Part shown: in pieces, positions 1-6,325 of the stretch
Numbering within the stretch: the stretch's first letter is position 1
Layout of the letters: each line of letters starts with the position of its first letter
Notes under the pieces: generated by a model
Databases searched by the model: none
The model's input: only the letters and a program-made list of their open reading frames with translations
Told to the model about the DNA's origin: nothing
Source of the DNA: Paracoccaceae bacterium
GTDB taxonomy: Bacteria > Pseudomonadota > Alphaproteobacteria > Rhodobacterales > Rhodobacteraceae
Length of the DNA stretch: 6,325 nt
Assembly (NCBI GenBank): GCA_026982275.1
Contig: JALSHK010000029.1
Location: 1 to 6,325, forward strand
Direction: 5' to 3'
Made by a program: the position numbers and the translations under genes

Positions 1-1444
1 CCATATCAGCCTCAACCCGCACGCGGCGCGCCTGGCCCTCATAGCCCGCGGTTTCATCCCGCCCGATGATCTCCAGCTCGGTTTTCAAGGCCGCAATCCG
101 GCGCTGGCTGTCATCCACCTCGGCTGGCACCGCGTGCTGGCTGATCGCCACGCGCGCACAGGCGGTATCAATCAGGCTAACGGATTTATCCGGCAATTGC
201 CGCGCCGGAATATAGCGCGCCGAAAGCTTCACCGCCGCCTCGATCCCCTCATCCAGCACCTGCACCTTGTGGTGCTTCTCCAGCATGCCGGTAATGCCGC
301 GCATCATCAAAATCGCCTTTTGCTCGTCGGGTTCATCGACCACAACGGTCTGGAAGCGCCTTGTGAGCGCCGGATCTTTCTCGATATGCTTTTTATATTC
401 CGCCCATGTGGTGGCCCCGATGGTGCGCAAAGTGCCGCGCGCCAAGGCAGGCTTCAGCAGGTTGGCCGCATCGCCCGTGCCAGCCGCACCACCAGCGCCC
501 ACCAGCGTGTGGGTTTCGTCAATAAACATAATGATCGGAATTTCCGAGCTTTGCACCTCCTCGATCACCTGCTTGAGCCGGTTTTCAAACTCGCCCTTCA
601 TCGAAGCCCCCGCTTGCAGCAAGCCCACATCCAGCTCCAGCAGCTTGGCCTCCTGAAGCGCTGGCGGCACATCGCCGCGCGCAATCCTGAGCGCAAAACC
701 CTCGACCACGGCGGTTTTGCCAACGCCGGCTTCGCCTGTCAAAATCGGGTTATTCTGCCGCCGGCGCATCAGCACATCCACGATCTGGCGGATTTCCTCA
801 TCGCGCCCGACAATCGCGTCAATCTCGCCATTACGCGCCTTTTCCGTCAGGTCAGTGCAGTAAGCCTCCAGCGCCTCGCCCGCGCCCATTTGCGCCGGTG
901 CCATCGCGTCAGACGCTTCGCCGGGGACAGCGCCGCCGCCCACGCCATCTTGCGGGGCCAAGCCATCTTCGGGCGAGCCTGCGCAAATATCATAAAAATC
1001 ATCGGCCAGCTCGTCGGGCTTCACCTTGCGAAACTCGGTCGAAATGCTGCTCAAAGCCCCCATCAGGGTTTTGGTTTTCACCATGCCCAGAATCAGATGC
1101 CCGGTGCGGATTTGCGGTGATTTATGCATCAGGCTGGCATAGACCCATGCCCGCTCCACCGTGTCCTCCAGATGCTGGGAAAGGTCGGAAATGCTGCTTG
1201 CGCCGCGCGGCAGGGCATCCAGCGCATCGGTGAAATCCTTGGCTACGCGCCCCGCATCCAGATCAAAATGCTGGATGATCCGGTGGATATCGCTATCCTG
1301 ACCCTGCAATATCTGGTGCAGCCAATGCACCAGCTCGACATAGGGATTGCCGCGCATTTTGCAAAATACCGTGGCCCCCTCTATGCCCTTGTATCCCAGC
1401 TTGTTGAGCTTCCCGAATAGGGCGACGCGGCTTATTTCACTCAT
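1..1444 (-). CDS. clpV: ClpV/TssH, T6SS sheath-disassembly AAA+ ATPase, C-terminal part beyond the window
   Basis: Cytoplasmic Clp/Hsp100 hexameric ATPase that unfolds contracted TssB/TssC sheaths so the subunits can be reused. One frame stays open from the ATG at 1444 to the left edge, 481 codons; family members are usually about 850-900 residues, so roughly the second half is outside. Residues 1-150 are a Clp N domain (start MSEISRVALFGKLNKLGYKG), the part that recognises the sheath. A Gly/Ala/Pro-rich linker follows at about 165-190. The first AAA+ domain has Walker A GEAGVGKT (237-244, K243), Walker B IIMFIDE (304-310) followed by THTLVGAGG, and the paired arginines of ALTRRFQ (R362-R363). 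ISQHAVPAEVDDSQRRIAAL, near residue 435, starts the coiled-coil middle domain that ends at the edge. The NPILTGEAGVGKTAVVEG and GDAANLLKPALARG blocks are ClpV-like rather than ClpB-like. Its start lies 2 bases after the tssG stop, with GGGAGAG just upstream. I see no frameshift. Confidence 0.96.
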   Translation of the reverse strand, partial: MSEISRVALFGKLNKLGYKGIEGATVFCKMRGNPYVELVHWLHQILQGQDSDIHRIIQHFDLDAGRVAKDFTDALDALPRGASSISDLSQHLEDTVERAWVYASLMHKSPQIRTGHLILGMVKTKTLMGALSSISTEFRKVKPDELADDFYDICAGSPEDGLAPQDGVGGGAVPGEASDAMAPAQMGAGEALEAYCTDLTEKARNGEIDAIVGRDEEIRQIVDVLMRRRQNNPILTGEAGVGKTAVVEGFALRIARGDVPPALQEAKLLELDVGLLQAGASMKGEFENRLKQVIEEVQSSEIPIIMFIDETHTLVGAGGAAGTGDAANLLKPALARGTLRTIGATTWAEYKKHIEKDPALTRRFQTVVVDEPDEQKAILMMRGITGMLEKHHKVQVLDEGIEAAVKLSARYIPARQLPDKSVSLIDTACARVAISQHAVPAEVDDSQRRIAALKTELEIIGRDETAGYEGQARRVRVEADM

Positions 1445-1446
1445 GT

Positions 1447-2652
1447 TTACTCTCCCGTTTGTGCATCTGATGCTATGTATAACTGGTCCAGATCTTGATC
1501 GTCCGGTGGGGTGCCCAACCATGATGTCCAGCCAAGATATACCCCTTCTGGCGCGGATGGCGTGTCGTCTTCGTGACCTTTATCCATGCTAAGCGGCGGA
1601 AATGGTTCGGTTTCTTCGTTAAATTCTATCGTGGTTTTGGCGGGGGCGGGCAAAATCACGGTGGCACTCATATCCAGCGCCGGCTCTTGGGGCGGCCCGC
1701 TTGGCGCCCGCGCCAGCATGGCCGGCTCGGCCTCCCCCGCTTTTAACACAAGGTTCATATCCCACATCAAGGCATCGCCCATATAATTGCGCACCAGGGC
1801 TTTAAGCCGCTTCAGGCTATCGCCACCGGGCAACAAGCGCTTATAGTCCGCCAAGCCCACCGGCCCGACCCGAAACCGGAATTTGGCCTGCCGTGTCCAG
1901 ACCTTGGATCCGATCGAACAGCTCTGGCCGAGCCTGGCGGGCTTATGGGGGTTGCCCAGCTCCCATGTGTCTTTCGGGTCCAGCTCCAGCCATGTGCCCA
2001 CAAAGCTTTCCATGCTGGCAGGCGCGCCGAAAAACCCCGAGATCAGCGCCAAAAGCCCTTCTTCATTGCGGGTGCCATGGGCCAGCCGCCCCGCATAGCG
2101 TAGCTTGGCCAGATCGGGCATGGCATCCCGATCCGCAAATCCCGCGCCCTTCAGCCCGGCAAAAGCCGCCACCTTCTGGGCAAAATCATCCACATCCCCC
2201 GCGCGATCAAAATTCGCGGTTGGCTCGCCCGAAGCATAGGCGCGATAAAGCAAAGACAGCATCCGGTGATGAAAGATATCGCCAAAGGCCTTGAAGGTCG
2301 GGTCACGGTAGGAATGCTGGCGATTATAGGCATATTCCGTCAGATGCAGCGGCAGCGGGCCATTGGGGCCAAACAGGCCAAACATATATTGCGCCAGCTC
2401 GCCCGCCTCGCCGCTTTGCTCGTCTTGCGGCGCAAAACGCGCCACGGTGGAGCTGGCAAAAGCCATGCTCACGCGCTGTTTCAGGCGCACGGGGTCTTGC
2501 TTGGGGCGGCGCGAACGGCCCAAGCGCGGGCGATCCGCATAGCGGGCTTCGATCAGGCGAAGCGCCTGAAAGATATGGTATTTTTCGGGGTGATCCTTGA
2601 GCGCGTCAAACCGGCTCAGATCACCCGCCGCTTTCCGCTCATCGCTGGCCAC
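1447..2652 (-). CDS. tssG: TssG (ImpH/VasB), T6SS baseplate protein with a C-terminal insert
   Basis: Baseplate wedge protein; in studied systems one TssG joins two TssF and one TssE and contacts the TssK trimers. The sequence has the family blocks: HIFQALRLIE (26-35), the FGLFGPNGPLPLHLTEYAYN block (91-110), DIFHHRMLSLLYRAYA (125-140), a GTWLELDPKDTWELG region (219-233) and the C-terminal LGWTSWLG (373-380). The start is GTG at 2652, supported by GAGGAGA at 2662-2668; this places it 37 bases inside tssF, a typical coupled overlap. At 401 residues it is longer than the usual 330-360. Most of the excess lies between LVLKAGE (301-307) and LGWTSWLG: about 60 residues rich in Pro, Ala, Glu and Asp, with another 21-residue acidic tail after the motif. 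The insert is in frame and has the same base character as the rest, so it is an elaboration and not a frameshift. The TAA stop overlaps the clpV ribosome binding region. Confidence 0.95.
   Translation of the reverse strand: MASDERKAAGDLSRFDALKDHPEKYHIFQALRLIEARYADRPRLGRSRRPKQDPVRLKQRVSMAFASSTVARFAPQDEQSGEAGELAQYMFGLFGPNGPLPLHLTEYAYNRQHSYRDPTFKAFGDIFHHRMLSLLYRAYASGEPTANFDRAGDVDDFAQKVAAFAGLKGAGFADRDAMPDLAKLRYAGRLAHGTRNEEGLLALISGFFGAPASMESFVGTWLELDPKDTWELGNPHKPARLGQSCSIGSKVWTRQAKFRFRVGPVGLADYKRLLPGGDSLKRLKALVRNYMGDALMWDMNLVLKAGEAEPAMLARAPSGPPQEPALDMSATVILPAPAKTTIEFNEETEPFPPLSMDKGHEDDTPSAPEGVYLGWTSWLGTPPDDQDLDQLYIASDAQTGE
1450..1456 (-). promoter_or_regulatory. clpV ribosome binding site
   Basis: GGGAGAG spans the last codons of tssG, immediately before its TAA stop, and lies 5 bases from the clpV ATG at 1444. 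It fits re-initiation by ribosomes finishing tssG. Confidence 0.7.
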
Positions 2653-4502
2653 CGGGCTATCTCTCCTCGATCCGGACTATGAATAACCGTCTCGGTGAAA
2701 CTGTTTACCGAAACATATTTTGCAAAAAATTGCTGAAGCACCAAGCCCAGAACATAAACGCCGGTGCCCTCATAAAAACTTTCATCAAATTCCACATTCA
2801 CCTCAAGCCCGCGCACGGCGGTGGAAAGCACCTCGTCGGCCATGCGCCGCACAATCGGCACCGTCCAGACCCGCGTGATCCCCTCCAGCTGTTTGGCGAG
2901 GGATTTATCCCCGAGCGGGCCATAAATACCGAGCAATTCGCGGATCGCCGCCGCCGGATTGCCGCGATCGGTTTCTGAAATCGACAGGTAATTCAGGCTG
3001 AGATGCGAGATCAGCCGCCAGGCGCTATCGCCCTCCACCGCAAGGCTGGCGCGCGGGCGGGTGATGGGGGTGAGGGCGGTAACCGCGCTTACCGGCCCGC
3101 CATCGGGCAGCTCGAAATCGGTCTCGTGTTTGCCGATGCTCAGCAGCATGGGCAGATCACGGTTGGTCACCATCGCCTTGATCGCCAGCTGCTCGATATC
3201 GCCGCCATAAGGCGCCTGCATCTGGTCCACCAGATTGATATGCAGATCCGCACCCAGATAAGAGGTGCGCGTGCCTTTCAGCCGCTGGCGCTCGGAGCGC
3301 TGGCGCATGCGGCGGCGCAGCGAATAATAGGCGGTATAATTCTCGCCCGCTGCCGTTAGATCATCGGCGGAATAAAACGGCTCGAAATTGATATCGTCCT
3401 TGCCCTCCGAAGAAATGCCGACGACAGATTCCACCGCATAAATTTCAAAATCCATCGGTGCGGTGCGGTCGGCCACGATCTGGTAATCCACATCGCGCCC
3501 CGATACATGCACCCGATCACAGCGCTTTTCAAAAAGATTGACCGCAGGGGTAGCAAAAAGCTCGAAAGACCCCGCCTCCACCACCGCGCCCAGGCTGGAG
3601 GAGGCCTGCTTGAGCAGAATATAGATATCGACCTCGTCTTGGCCTTTCACCTGCTTCAGGATCGGCTGTAGCCCGCCGATTTTGGTGAAGAAATAGCGAT
3701 TTGGCAGGGCGTAATATTCTTGCAACAGCCGGTAGCCGTCAAAGCTCTGGCCCGGGAAGGGCAGCATGGCTTGCTCGGGGGCGTGACCCGTGGCCTCGAT
3801 CGTGTTCCAGCGATTAACGTAGCTCCAGTCATCCCGCGGATCGGTGGAGCGGCCCGCCACCTGAAGGCCGTCATTGGCGATATGCTCAAACAGCTTCCAT
3901 GGCTCCCAGCCAGCCCCCGTCATGAAGAGCGTCAGCTCGTCCAGCGACAAATCGGCCAAGCCCTGCTCGCCAATGCTTTTGAGGCGCAGCCGGATCGCGG
4001 CCTTGACCTCGCGGTTTTCCCCCACGCCCGCCGCCATCACCTCGCCGCGCCCGGCCAGATATTGCGCCTCGGAAATCTCGATCGGCCAGAGGGTTACATC
4101 ATGCGCGGTGCGAAACTGGCAGGCGGTGGTATCACCCTCGCGCAGCGGGCTGCGAAGCGTGGAGCCGCGCTTGATGGTGAAGCCGTCTTCCATGCTGCCC
4201 TGCGCCGGATCGGGCCGGAGCTTGGCGATCAGCATGCTCGGGGTCGGGGCCAGATAATGCGGATAGATAATTTCCAGCAAATGCTGGGTCAAAACCGGAT
4301 ATTGCAGATCCAGCTCCAGCTGCACCCGCGCGGCCATAAAGGCAAAACCCTCCATCATCCGCTCGACATAAGGGTCCGAAATCTCGACCCCGTCCATGCC
4401 GAGCCGCCCGGCGATTTTGGGATAGGATTCCGCAAATTCCTCGCCCATTTCGCGCATATAGGCCAGCTCTTCTTCGTATTTTTTCAGGATGCGCGTGTCC
4501 AT
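2616..4502 (-). CDS. tssF: TssF (ImpG/VasA), T6SS baseplate protein
   Basis: Largest baseplate wedge subunit; two copies pair with TssG beneath the sheath on the cytoplasmic side of the membrane complex. Its 628 residues are close to, or slightly above, the family norm, and it looks complete. The N-terminus has the family signature (KKYEEELAYMREMGEEFA, then YPKIAGRLG), DPYVERMMEGFAFMAARVQ and LLEIIYPHYLAPTPSM. The middle has QSFDGYRLLQEYYALPNRYF, FELFATPAVNLFEKRCDRV, the NLVDQ and TNRDLP blocks, and WRLISHLSLNYLSIS (495-509). The C-terminus has EGTGVYVLGLVLQQFFAKYV and SVNSFTETV (578-606). The ATG at 4502 is preceded by AAAGGA and lies 3 bases after the tssE stop, so the start is firm. The last 37 bases overlap tssG. 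No signal peptide or membrane segment is evident, as expected for a cytoplasmic baseplate part. Confidence 0.97.
   Translation of the reverse strand: MDTRILKKYEEELAYMREMGEEFAESYPKIAGRLGMDGVEISDPYVERMMEGFAFMAARVQLELDLQYPVLTQHLLEIIYPHYLAPTPSMLIAKLRPDPAQGSMEDGFTIKRGSTLRSPLREGDTTACQFRTAHDVTLWPIEISEAQYLAGRGEVMAAGVGENREVKAAIRLRLKSIGEQGLADLSLDELTLFMTGAGWEPWKLFEHIANDGLQVAGRSTDPRDDWSYVNRWNTIEATGHAPEQAMLPFPGQSFDGYRLLQEYYALPNRYFFTKIGGLQPILKQVKGQDEVDIYILLKQASSSLGAVVEAGSFELFATPAVNLFEKRCDRVHVSGRDVDYQIVADRTAPMDFEIYAVESVVGISSEGKDDINFEPFYSADDLTAAGENYTAYYSLRRRMRQRSERQRLKGTRTSYLGADLHINLVDQMQAPYGGDIEQLAIKAMVTNRDLPMLLSIGKHETDFELPDGGPVSAVTALTPITRPRASLAVEGDSAWRLISHLSLNYLSISETDRGNPAAAIRELLGIYGPLGDKSLAKQLEGITRVWTVPIVRRMADEVLSTAVRGLEVNVEFDESFYEGTGVYVLGLVLQQFFAKYVSVNSFTETVIHSPDRGEIARWPAMSGKRRVI
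2662..2668 (-). promoter_or_regulatory. tssG ribosome binding site
   Basis: GAGGAGA inside the end of tssF, 9 bases before the GTG at 2652. It is the main support for a GTG start within tssF; no other start codon near it gives a full-length TssG. Confidence 0.7.
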
Positions 4503-4505
4503 GGG

Positions 4506-5000
4506 CTATCCTTTCGCCACATGCATATCGCCCGAGGCCAGATCCAGCTCGGTGCGCATAAAAACCTCCACCGGCACCGGCTGCGCCCATAATTCGGCAT
4601 GGATATTAAAGGTGATGCGCGATTTGCCCCCCTCGCCCACTGAAGCAAGCTGCACTTCCAGACTGCCCTTCACGATGCGCGGCTCATAGGCCTCGATCGC
4701 CACCTTGATCATGCGCTCCAGCTCATAGGGGCGGGCCTCGGCGGCCTTTTTACCGGCGATATCGGTAATGCCGTAATTCAGGGTGGAATTAAAGACGTGG
4801 GGATAGCGCGCCTTGTCTATTTCCTCCTCCTGGTTTACCGTGTTGAGCAGCCAGCCCAGATCGCGCAGCACAATCTCGCGCAATTGCCGGATATCGATAA
4901 TCTGGTCGCGCGCGGTTTCCTTGACCTCGGACGGCTCGAAATCCGTTAGCCGGTCCAGCAAAGACGGCTGAAGCCGTTCCTTGTCGCCAAGCTCATTCAT
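4506..5000 (-). CDS. tssE: TssE (ImpF/HsiF), gp25-like T6SS baseplate protein
   Basis: Baseplate protein related to phage T4 gp25, which starts sheath polymerisation around the Hcp tube. The 164 residues are of usual length. Visible family features are SLLDRLTD (13-20), LREIVLRDLGWLLNT (40-54), the YPHVFNSTLNYGITD block (66-80) and YEPRI (105-109), which holds the conserved Glu-Pro-Arg of the gp25 core needed for sheath assembly. The gp25-like domain spans about 36-150. Its ATG overlaps the tagJ stop by 8 bases (ATGAATGA), and AAGAGG at 5007-5012 is spaced 6 bases from it, so translation is probably coupled to tagJ. It is followed after 3 bases by tssF. Nothing in it is broken or missing. Confidence 0.96.
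   Translation of the reverse strand: MNELGDKERLQPSLLDRLTDFEPSEVKETARDQIIDIRQLREIVLRDLGWLLNTVNQEEEIDKARYPHVFNSTLNYGITDIAGKKAAEARPYELERMIKVAIEAYEPRIVKGSLEVQLASVGEGGKSRITFNIHAELWAQPVPVEVFMRTELDLASGDMHVAKG
4509..4514 (-). promoter_or_regulatory. tssF ribosome binding site
   Basis: AAAGGA, directly before the tssE stop codon and 6 bases from the tssF ATG at 4502. It confirms that start. Confidence 0.7.
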
Positions 5001-5814
5001 CCGCTACCTCTTCGCCGGTATCAAAATCGACCTCGCGCAGATCCATCAGGGCCAGATCGCCCGCATCCGTCGCCAATAGCCGCTGGCCCGCGCCAATAAA
5101 CGTCTCGCTGCCGATATCTTCCCACTCTGTCACCTTGGCGAGCCTGATTGCATCGCTGCCCTTTGGCGCGCCGGGATAGCGGGTGGGAATAAAGCCCACC
5201 ACCTCGCCGCCATTGGCCCAGGTGATCTCCACCGGCGTCCAGACACGATCTCGCAAATCACTCGGCTCCTCGAATTTCAGCTTTTGAATGGCGGCAAACG
5301 GCACCCAGTAATAATTGCCGTTCATCACCAGCTCCAGCACCGGCCCAAGGCGCATATCTGCGTCTGCAATCCATGCAAATGCCGTGCCGTCAGCGCTGCC
5401 GGATATTGCGGGAGCCTCCTCAAAAGCCTTGGCGCGCAGCTCGGCGGCCGCCGCATGATCGCCGCGCGCATTGGCACCCAGCGCTTCTACCAACATGGCG
5501 ATCCAGTTTTCCGGTTCGCCAAAAATCATCGGAGCCTTTTCGCCGGCAAACACCTTTTCGCGCATCAATTCGCAAATGATCGCCTCGCGGTAGGCCTGCA
5601 CCATGGGCAGGGCTTCTGCATCCATGCCGCCACATACCTTGAGCTGCTTGACCGCGCGCTCCCATTCACCAAGCACGGCAAAAAGCTGAAACAGAAATAT
5701 CCGAAGCTTTACATCGGCAGGGTCTTTTCGCACCCGCTCCATCAGCGCTTGCAGCGTTTCATCCAGCGTTCCGGAATTCAGAATTTCTTCCGCAGATTTT
5801 TTCTCGACCGACAT
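4993..5814 (-). CDS. tagJ: TagJ (ImpE/HsiE1), T6SS accessory protein
   Basis: ImpE-family accessory protein. In P. aeruginosa the homologue binds the N-terminal helix of TssB and also ClpV, and is thought to help sheath disassembly; it occurs in only part of T6SS classes. From the preferred start it has 273 residues. The N-terminal half is helical and tetratricopeptide-like (DETLQALMERVRKDPADVKL, then FLFQLFAVLGEWERAVKQL). The C-terminal half has the ImpE signature: WIADADMRLGPVLE (148-161), YYWVPF (168-173), DLRDRVW (186-192), NGGE (201-204) and IPTRYPG (209-215). Start choice: the ATG at 5814 has GGAGAGGGG at 5821-5829, well spaced. An in-frame ATG at 5841 would add 9 residues, but its ribosome binding region would be buried in the hairpin at 5843-5866 and has no good Shine-Dalgarno sequence. 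The gene follows hcp after an 81-base gap and overlaps tssE. Confidence 0.94.
   Translation of the reverse strand: MSVEKKSAEEILNSGTLDETLQALMERVRKDPADVKLRIFLFQLFAVLGEWERAVKQLKVCGGMDAEALPMVQAYREAIICELMREKVFAGEKAPMIFGEPENWIAMLVEALGANARGDHAAAAELRAKAFEEAPAISGSADGTAFAWIADADMRLGPVLELVMNGNYYWVPFAAIQKLKFEEPSDLRDRVWTPVEITWANGGEVVGFIPTRYPGAPKGSDAIRLAKVTEWEDIGSETFIGAGQRLLATDAGDLALMDLREVDFDTGEEVADE
5007..5012 (-). promoter_or_regulatory. tssE ribosome binding site
   Basis: AAGAGG, 6 bases before the tssE ATG at 5000, lies inside the last codons of tagJ. This supports translational coupling across the 8-base gene overlap. Confidence 0.7.
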
Positions 5815-5820
5815 AGCGCG

Positions 5821-5829
5821 CCCCTCTCC
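5821..5829 (-). promoter_or_regulatory. tagJ ribosome binding site
   Basis: GGAGAGGGG lies 6 bases before the ATG at 5814 (9 bases counting from GGAGAG). It decides the tagJ start in favour of 5814 over the in-frame ATG at 5841, which lacks such a site. Confidence 0.75.
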
Positions 5830-5842
5830 AATCACAGCCATC

Positions 5843-5866
5843 CGCCCAAAGCCGCGGCCTTGGGCG
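5843..5866 (-). promoter_or_regulatory. GC-rich hairpin in the hcp-tagJ gap
   Basis: In the transcript, arms CGCCCAAGGC and GCTTTGGGCG can form a 10-bp stem, including one G-U pair, around a CGCG loop. It begins 29 bases after the hcp stop codon and ends 13 bases before the tagJ Shine-Dalgarno sequence. No U-run follows it on the minus strand, so it is not a standard intrinsic terminator. The likeliest role is a 3'-end stabiliser or processing/attenuation element that lets hcp mRNA accumulate above the downstream genes; that role is inference. The palindrome itself is directly visible. Confidence 0.6.
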
Positions 5867-5895
5867 AATGCATTTTTGATCCGGCAAAAAAGCCG

Positions 5896-6325
5896 CTAGA
5901 TGGAATAGGCAGCCGTATTTTTTACGCGGCTCCACTCGGCTTTTTTCTTGGTAACCATTTTTCCGGTCGCATCTTGCGCGGTGTATTCGATCTTCATCGC
6001 GCCGTATTGCATGGTGATGCTTTCTTCGCAGACATCATCGCCATCCGAACCGGACCATTCGATATCCTGCACCATGACCAACTTGAAATGGAACTTCATG
6101 AAGGTCGCGCCGGAATCGGTTTCGGACCCGCCTGAGCGGCGCAGCTCTACTACCGCCTCGTCAAAATGGCGGCCCGTGACCAATTGCTGAAACAGACCGG
6201 GCGAGCCGAGATCGGTTTTTTTGGTGAAGCTGAACTCCTTGAACGTAGCCTTGCCGGCCCCGCCCCCGCCCGTTGCCGAGCCGATATTGATGTTGTTTTC
6301 CGCGCCAATGGTGAAGCTCAACAGC
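5896..6325 (-). CDS. hcp: Hcp (TssD), T6SS tube protein, N-terminus beyond the window
   Basis: Hcp forms hexameric rings that stack into the inner tube, are expelled on contraction and can carry small effectors in the lumen. About 142 codons are visible; by family length (about 160-170) some 20-25 N-terminal residues are missing past the right edge. The visible start, LLSFTIGAENN, matches the internal LSFSWG-type strand of Hcp and not a protein start; the codon at 6321 is TTG, read as Leu here. Family features follow: Gly-rich GGGGAGK at about 6250-6270, FKEFSFTKKTDLGSPGLF, GRHFDEAVVELRRSGG, FKLVMVQDIEWSG and the YGAMKIEYTAQDATG block. It ends shortly afterwards (NTAAYSI, TAG), so there is no C-terminal effector domain. 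It precedes tagJ with the longest gap of the cluster, consistent with separately tuned, high hcp expression. Confidence 0.95.
   Translation of the reverse strand, partial: LLSFTIGAENNINIGSATGGGGAGKATFKEFSFTKKTDLGSPGLFQQLVTGRHFDEAVVELRRSGGSETDSGATFMKFHFKLVMVQDIEWSGSDGDDVCEESITMQYGAMKIEYTAQDATGKMVTKKKAEWSRVKNTAAYSI

Noticed and set aside
134..1120. 328-codon open frame on the plus strand
   Set aside because: It is entirely antisense to clpV, whose Walker motifs and N domain are unmistakable. Its translation is rich in His, Arg, Gln and Leu without any recognisable domain, which is typical of a shadow frame in GC-rich DNA.
1540..1719. Frameshift or chimeric join in tssG
   Set aside because: The frame is continuous and the downstream LGWTSWLG motif is in the same frame, so this is an in-frame insert.
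3720..4592. 290-codon open frame on the plus strand
   Set aside because: Antisense to the conserved N-terminal part of tssF and the end of tssE; no domain or good ribosome binding site was seen.
5843..5880. Intrinsic terminator for a plus-strand transcript (hairpin followed by ATTTTTG)
   Set aside because: The T-run begins about six bases after the stem and is only five long, and no plus-strand gene would use it.
5896..5960. Possible C-terminal effector domain fused to Hcp
   Set aside because: The protein stops about 25 residues after the conserved EYTAQD block, the normal end of a plain Hcp.
5284..6135. 283-codon open frame on the plus strand spanning the hcp-tagJ gap
   Set aside because: Antisense to both tagJ and hcp; composition is shadow-like, and its path through the gap is explained by the lack of stops in GC-rich sequence.
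6319..6321. TTG as the start codon of a 141-residue Hcp
   Set aside because: The residues here align with an internal beta strand of Hcp (LSFSWG-type), and the frame stays open to the window edge, so the real start lies outside.

Overview
The window holds one block of type VI secretion system (T6SS) core genes, all read from the minus strand. In transcription order, from the right edge to the left, they are: hcp (cut by the right edge), tagJ/impE, tssE, tssF, tssG and clpV/tssH (cut by the left edge). The same order is known from the Pseudomonas aeruginosa H1-T6SS (hcp1-hsiE1-hsiF1-hsiG1-hsiH1-clpV1) and from imp-type loci of rhizobia. On that precedent tssB and tssC would lie just beyond the right edge, and the rest of clpV lies beyond the left edge. 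The DNA is GC-rich with strong use of GCC/GCG/GGC codons, and the proteins look proteobacterial. An alphaproteobacterium (for example a Rhodobacterales-like organism) is my best guess, but nothing here fixes the taxon.

Layout. 5896-6325: Hcp tube protein without its N-terminus. 5815-5895: the only real intergenic gap, 81 bases, with a strong GC-rich hairpin and the tagJ ribosome binding site. 4993-5814: TagJ/ImpE accessory protein. 4506-5000: TssE, the gp25-like baseplate protein. 2616-4502: TssF. 1447-2652: TssG, starting with GTG inside the end of tssF and carrying an unusual Pro/acidic insert near its C-terminus. 1-1444: the N-terminal 481 codons of ClpV. From tagJ to clpV the genes overlap or are 2-3 bases apart and each has a good Shine-Dalgarno sequence, so they form one translationally coupled operon. 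No stretch over 300 bases lacks a gene. I saw no tRNA, rRNA, insertion sequence, CRISPR array or convincing promoter.

How the genes work together (family knowledge). TssE, TssF and TssG form baseplate wedges on which the Hcp tube and the TssB/TssC sheath are built. Sheath contraction drives the Hcp tube and its spike into a neighbouring cell. ClpV then disassembles the contracted sheath for reuse, and TagJ assists by bridging TssB and ClpV. The machine is known; I found no undescribed system. The points most worth a second look are the TssG insert and the hairpin between hcp and tagJ.
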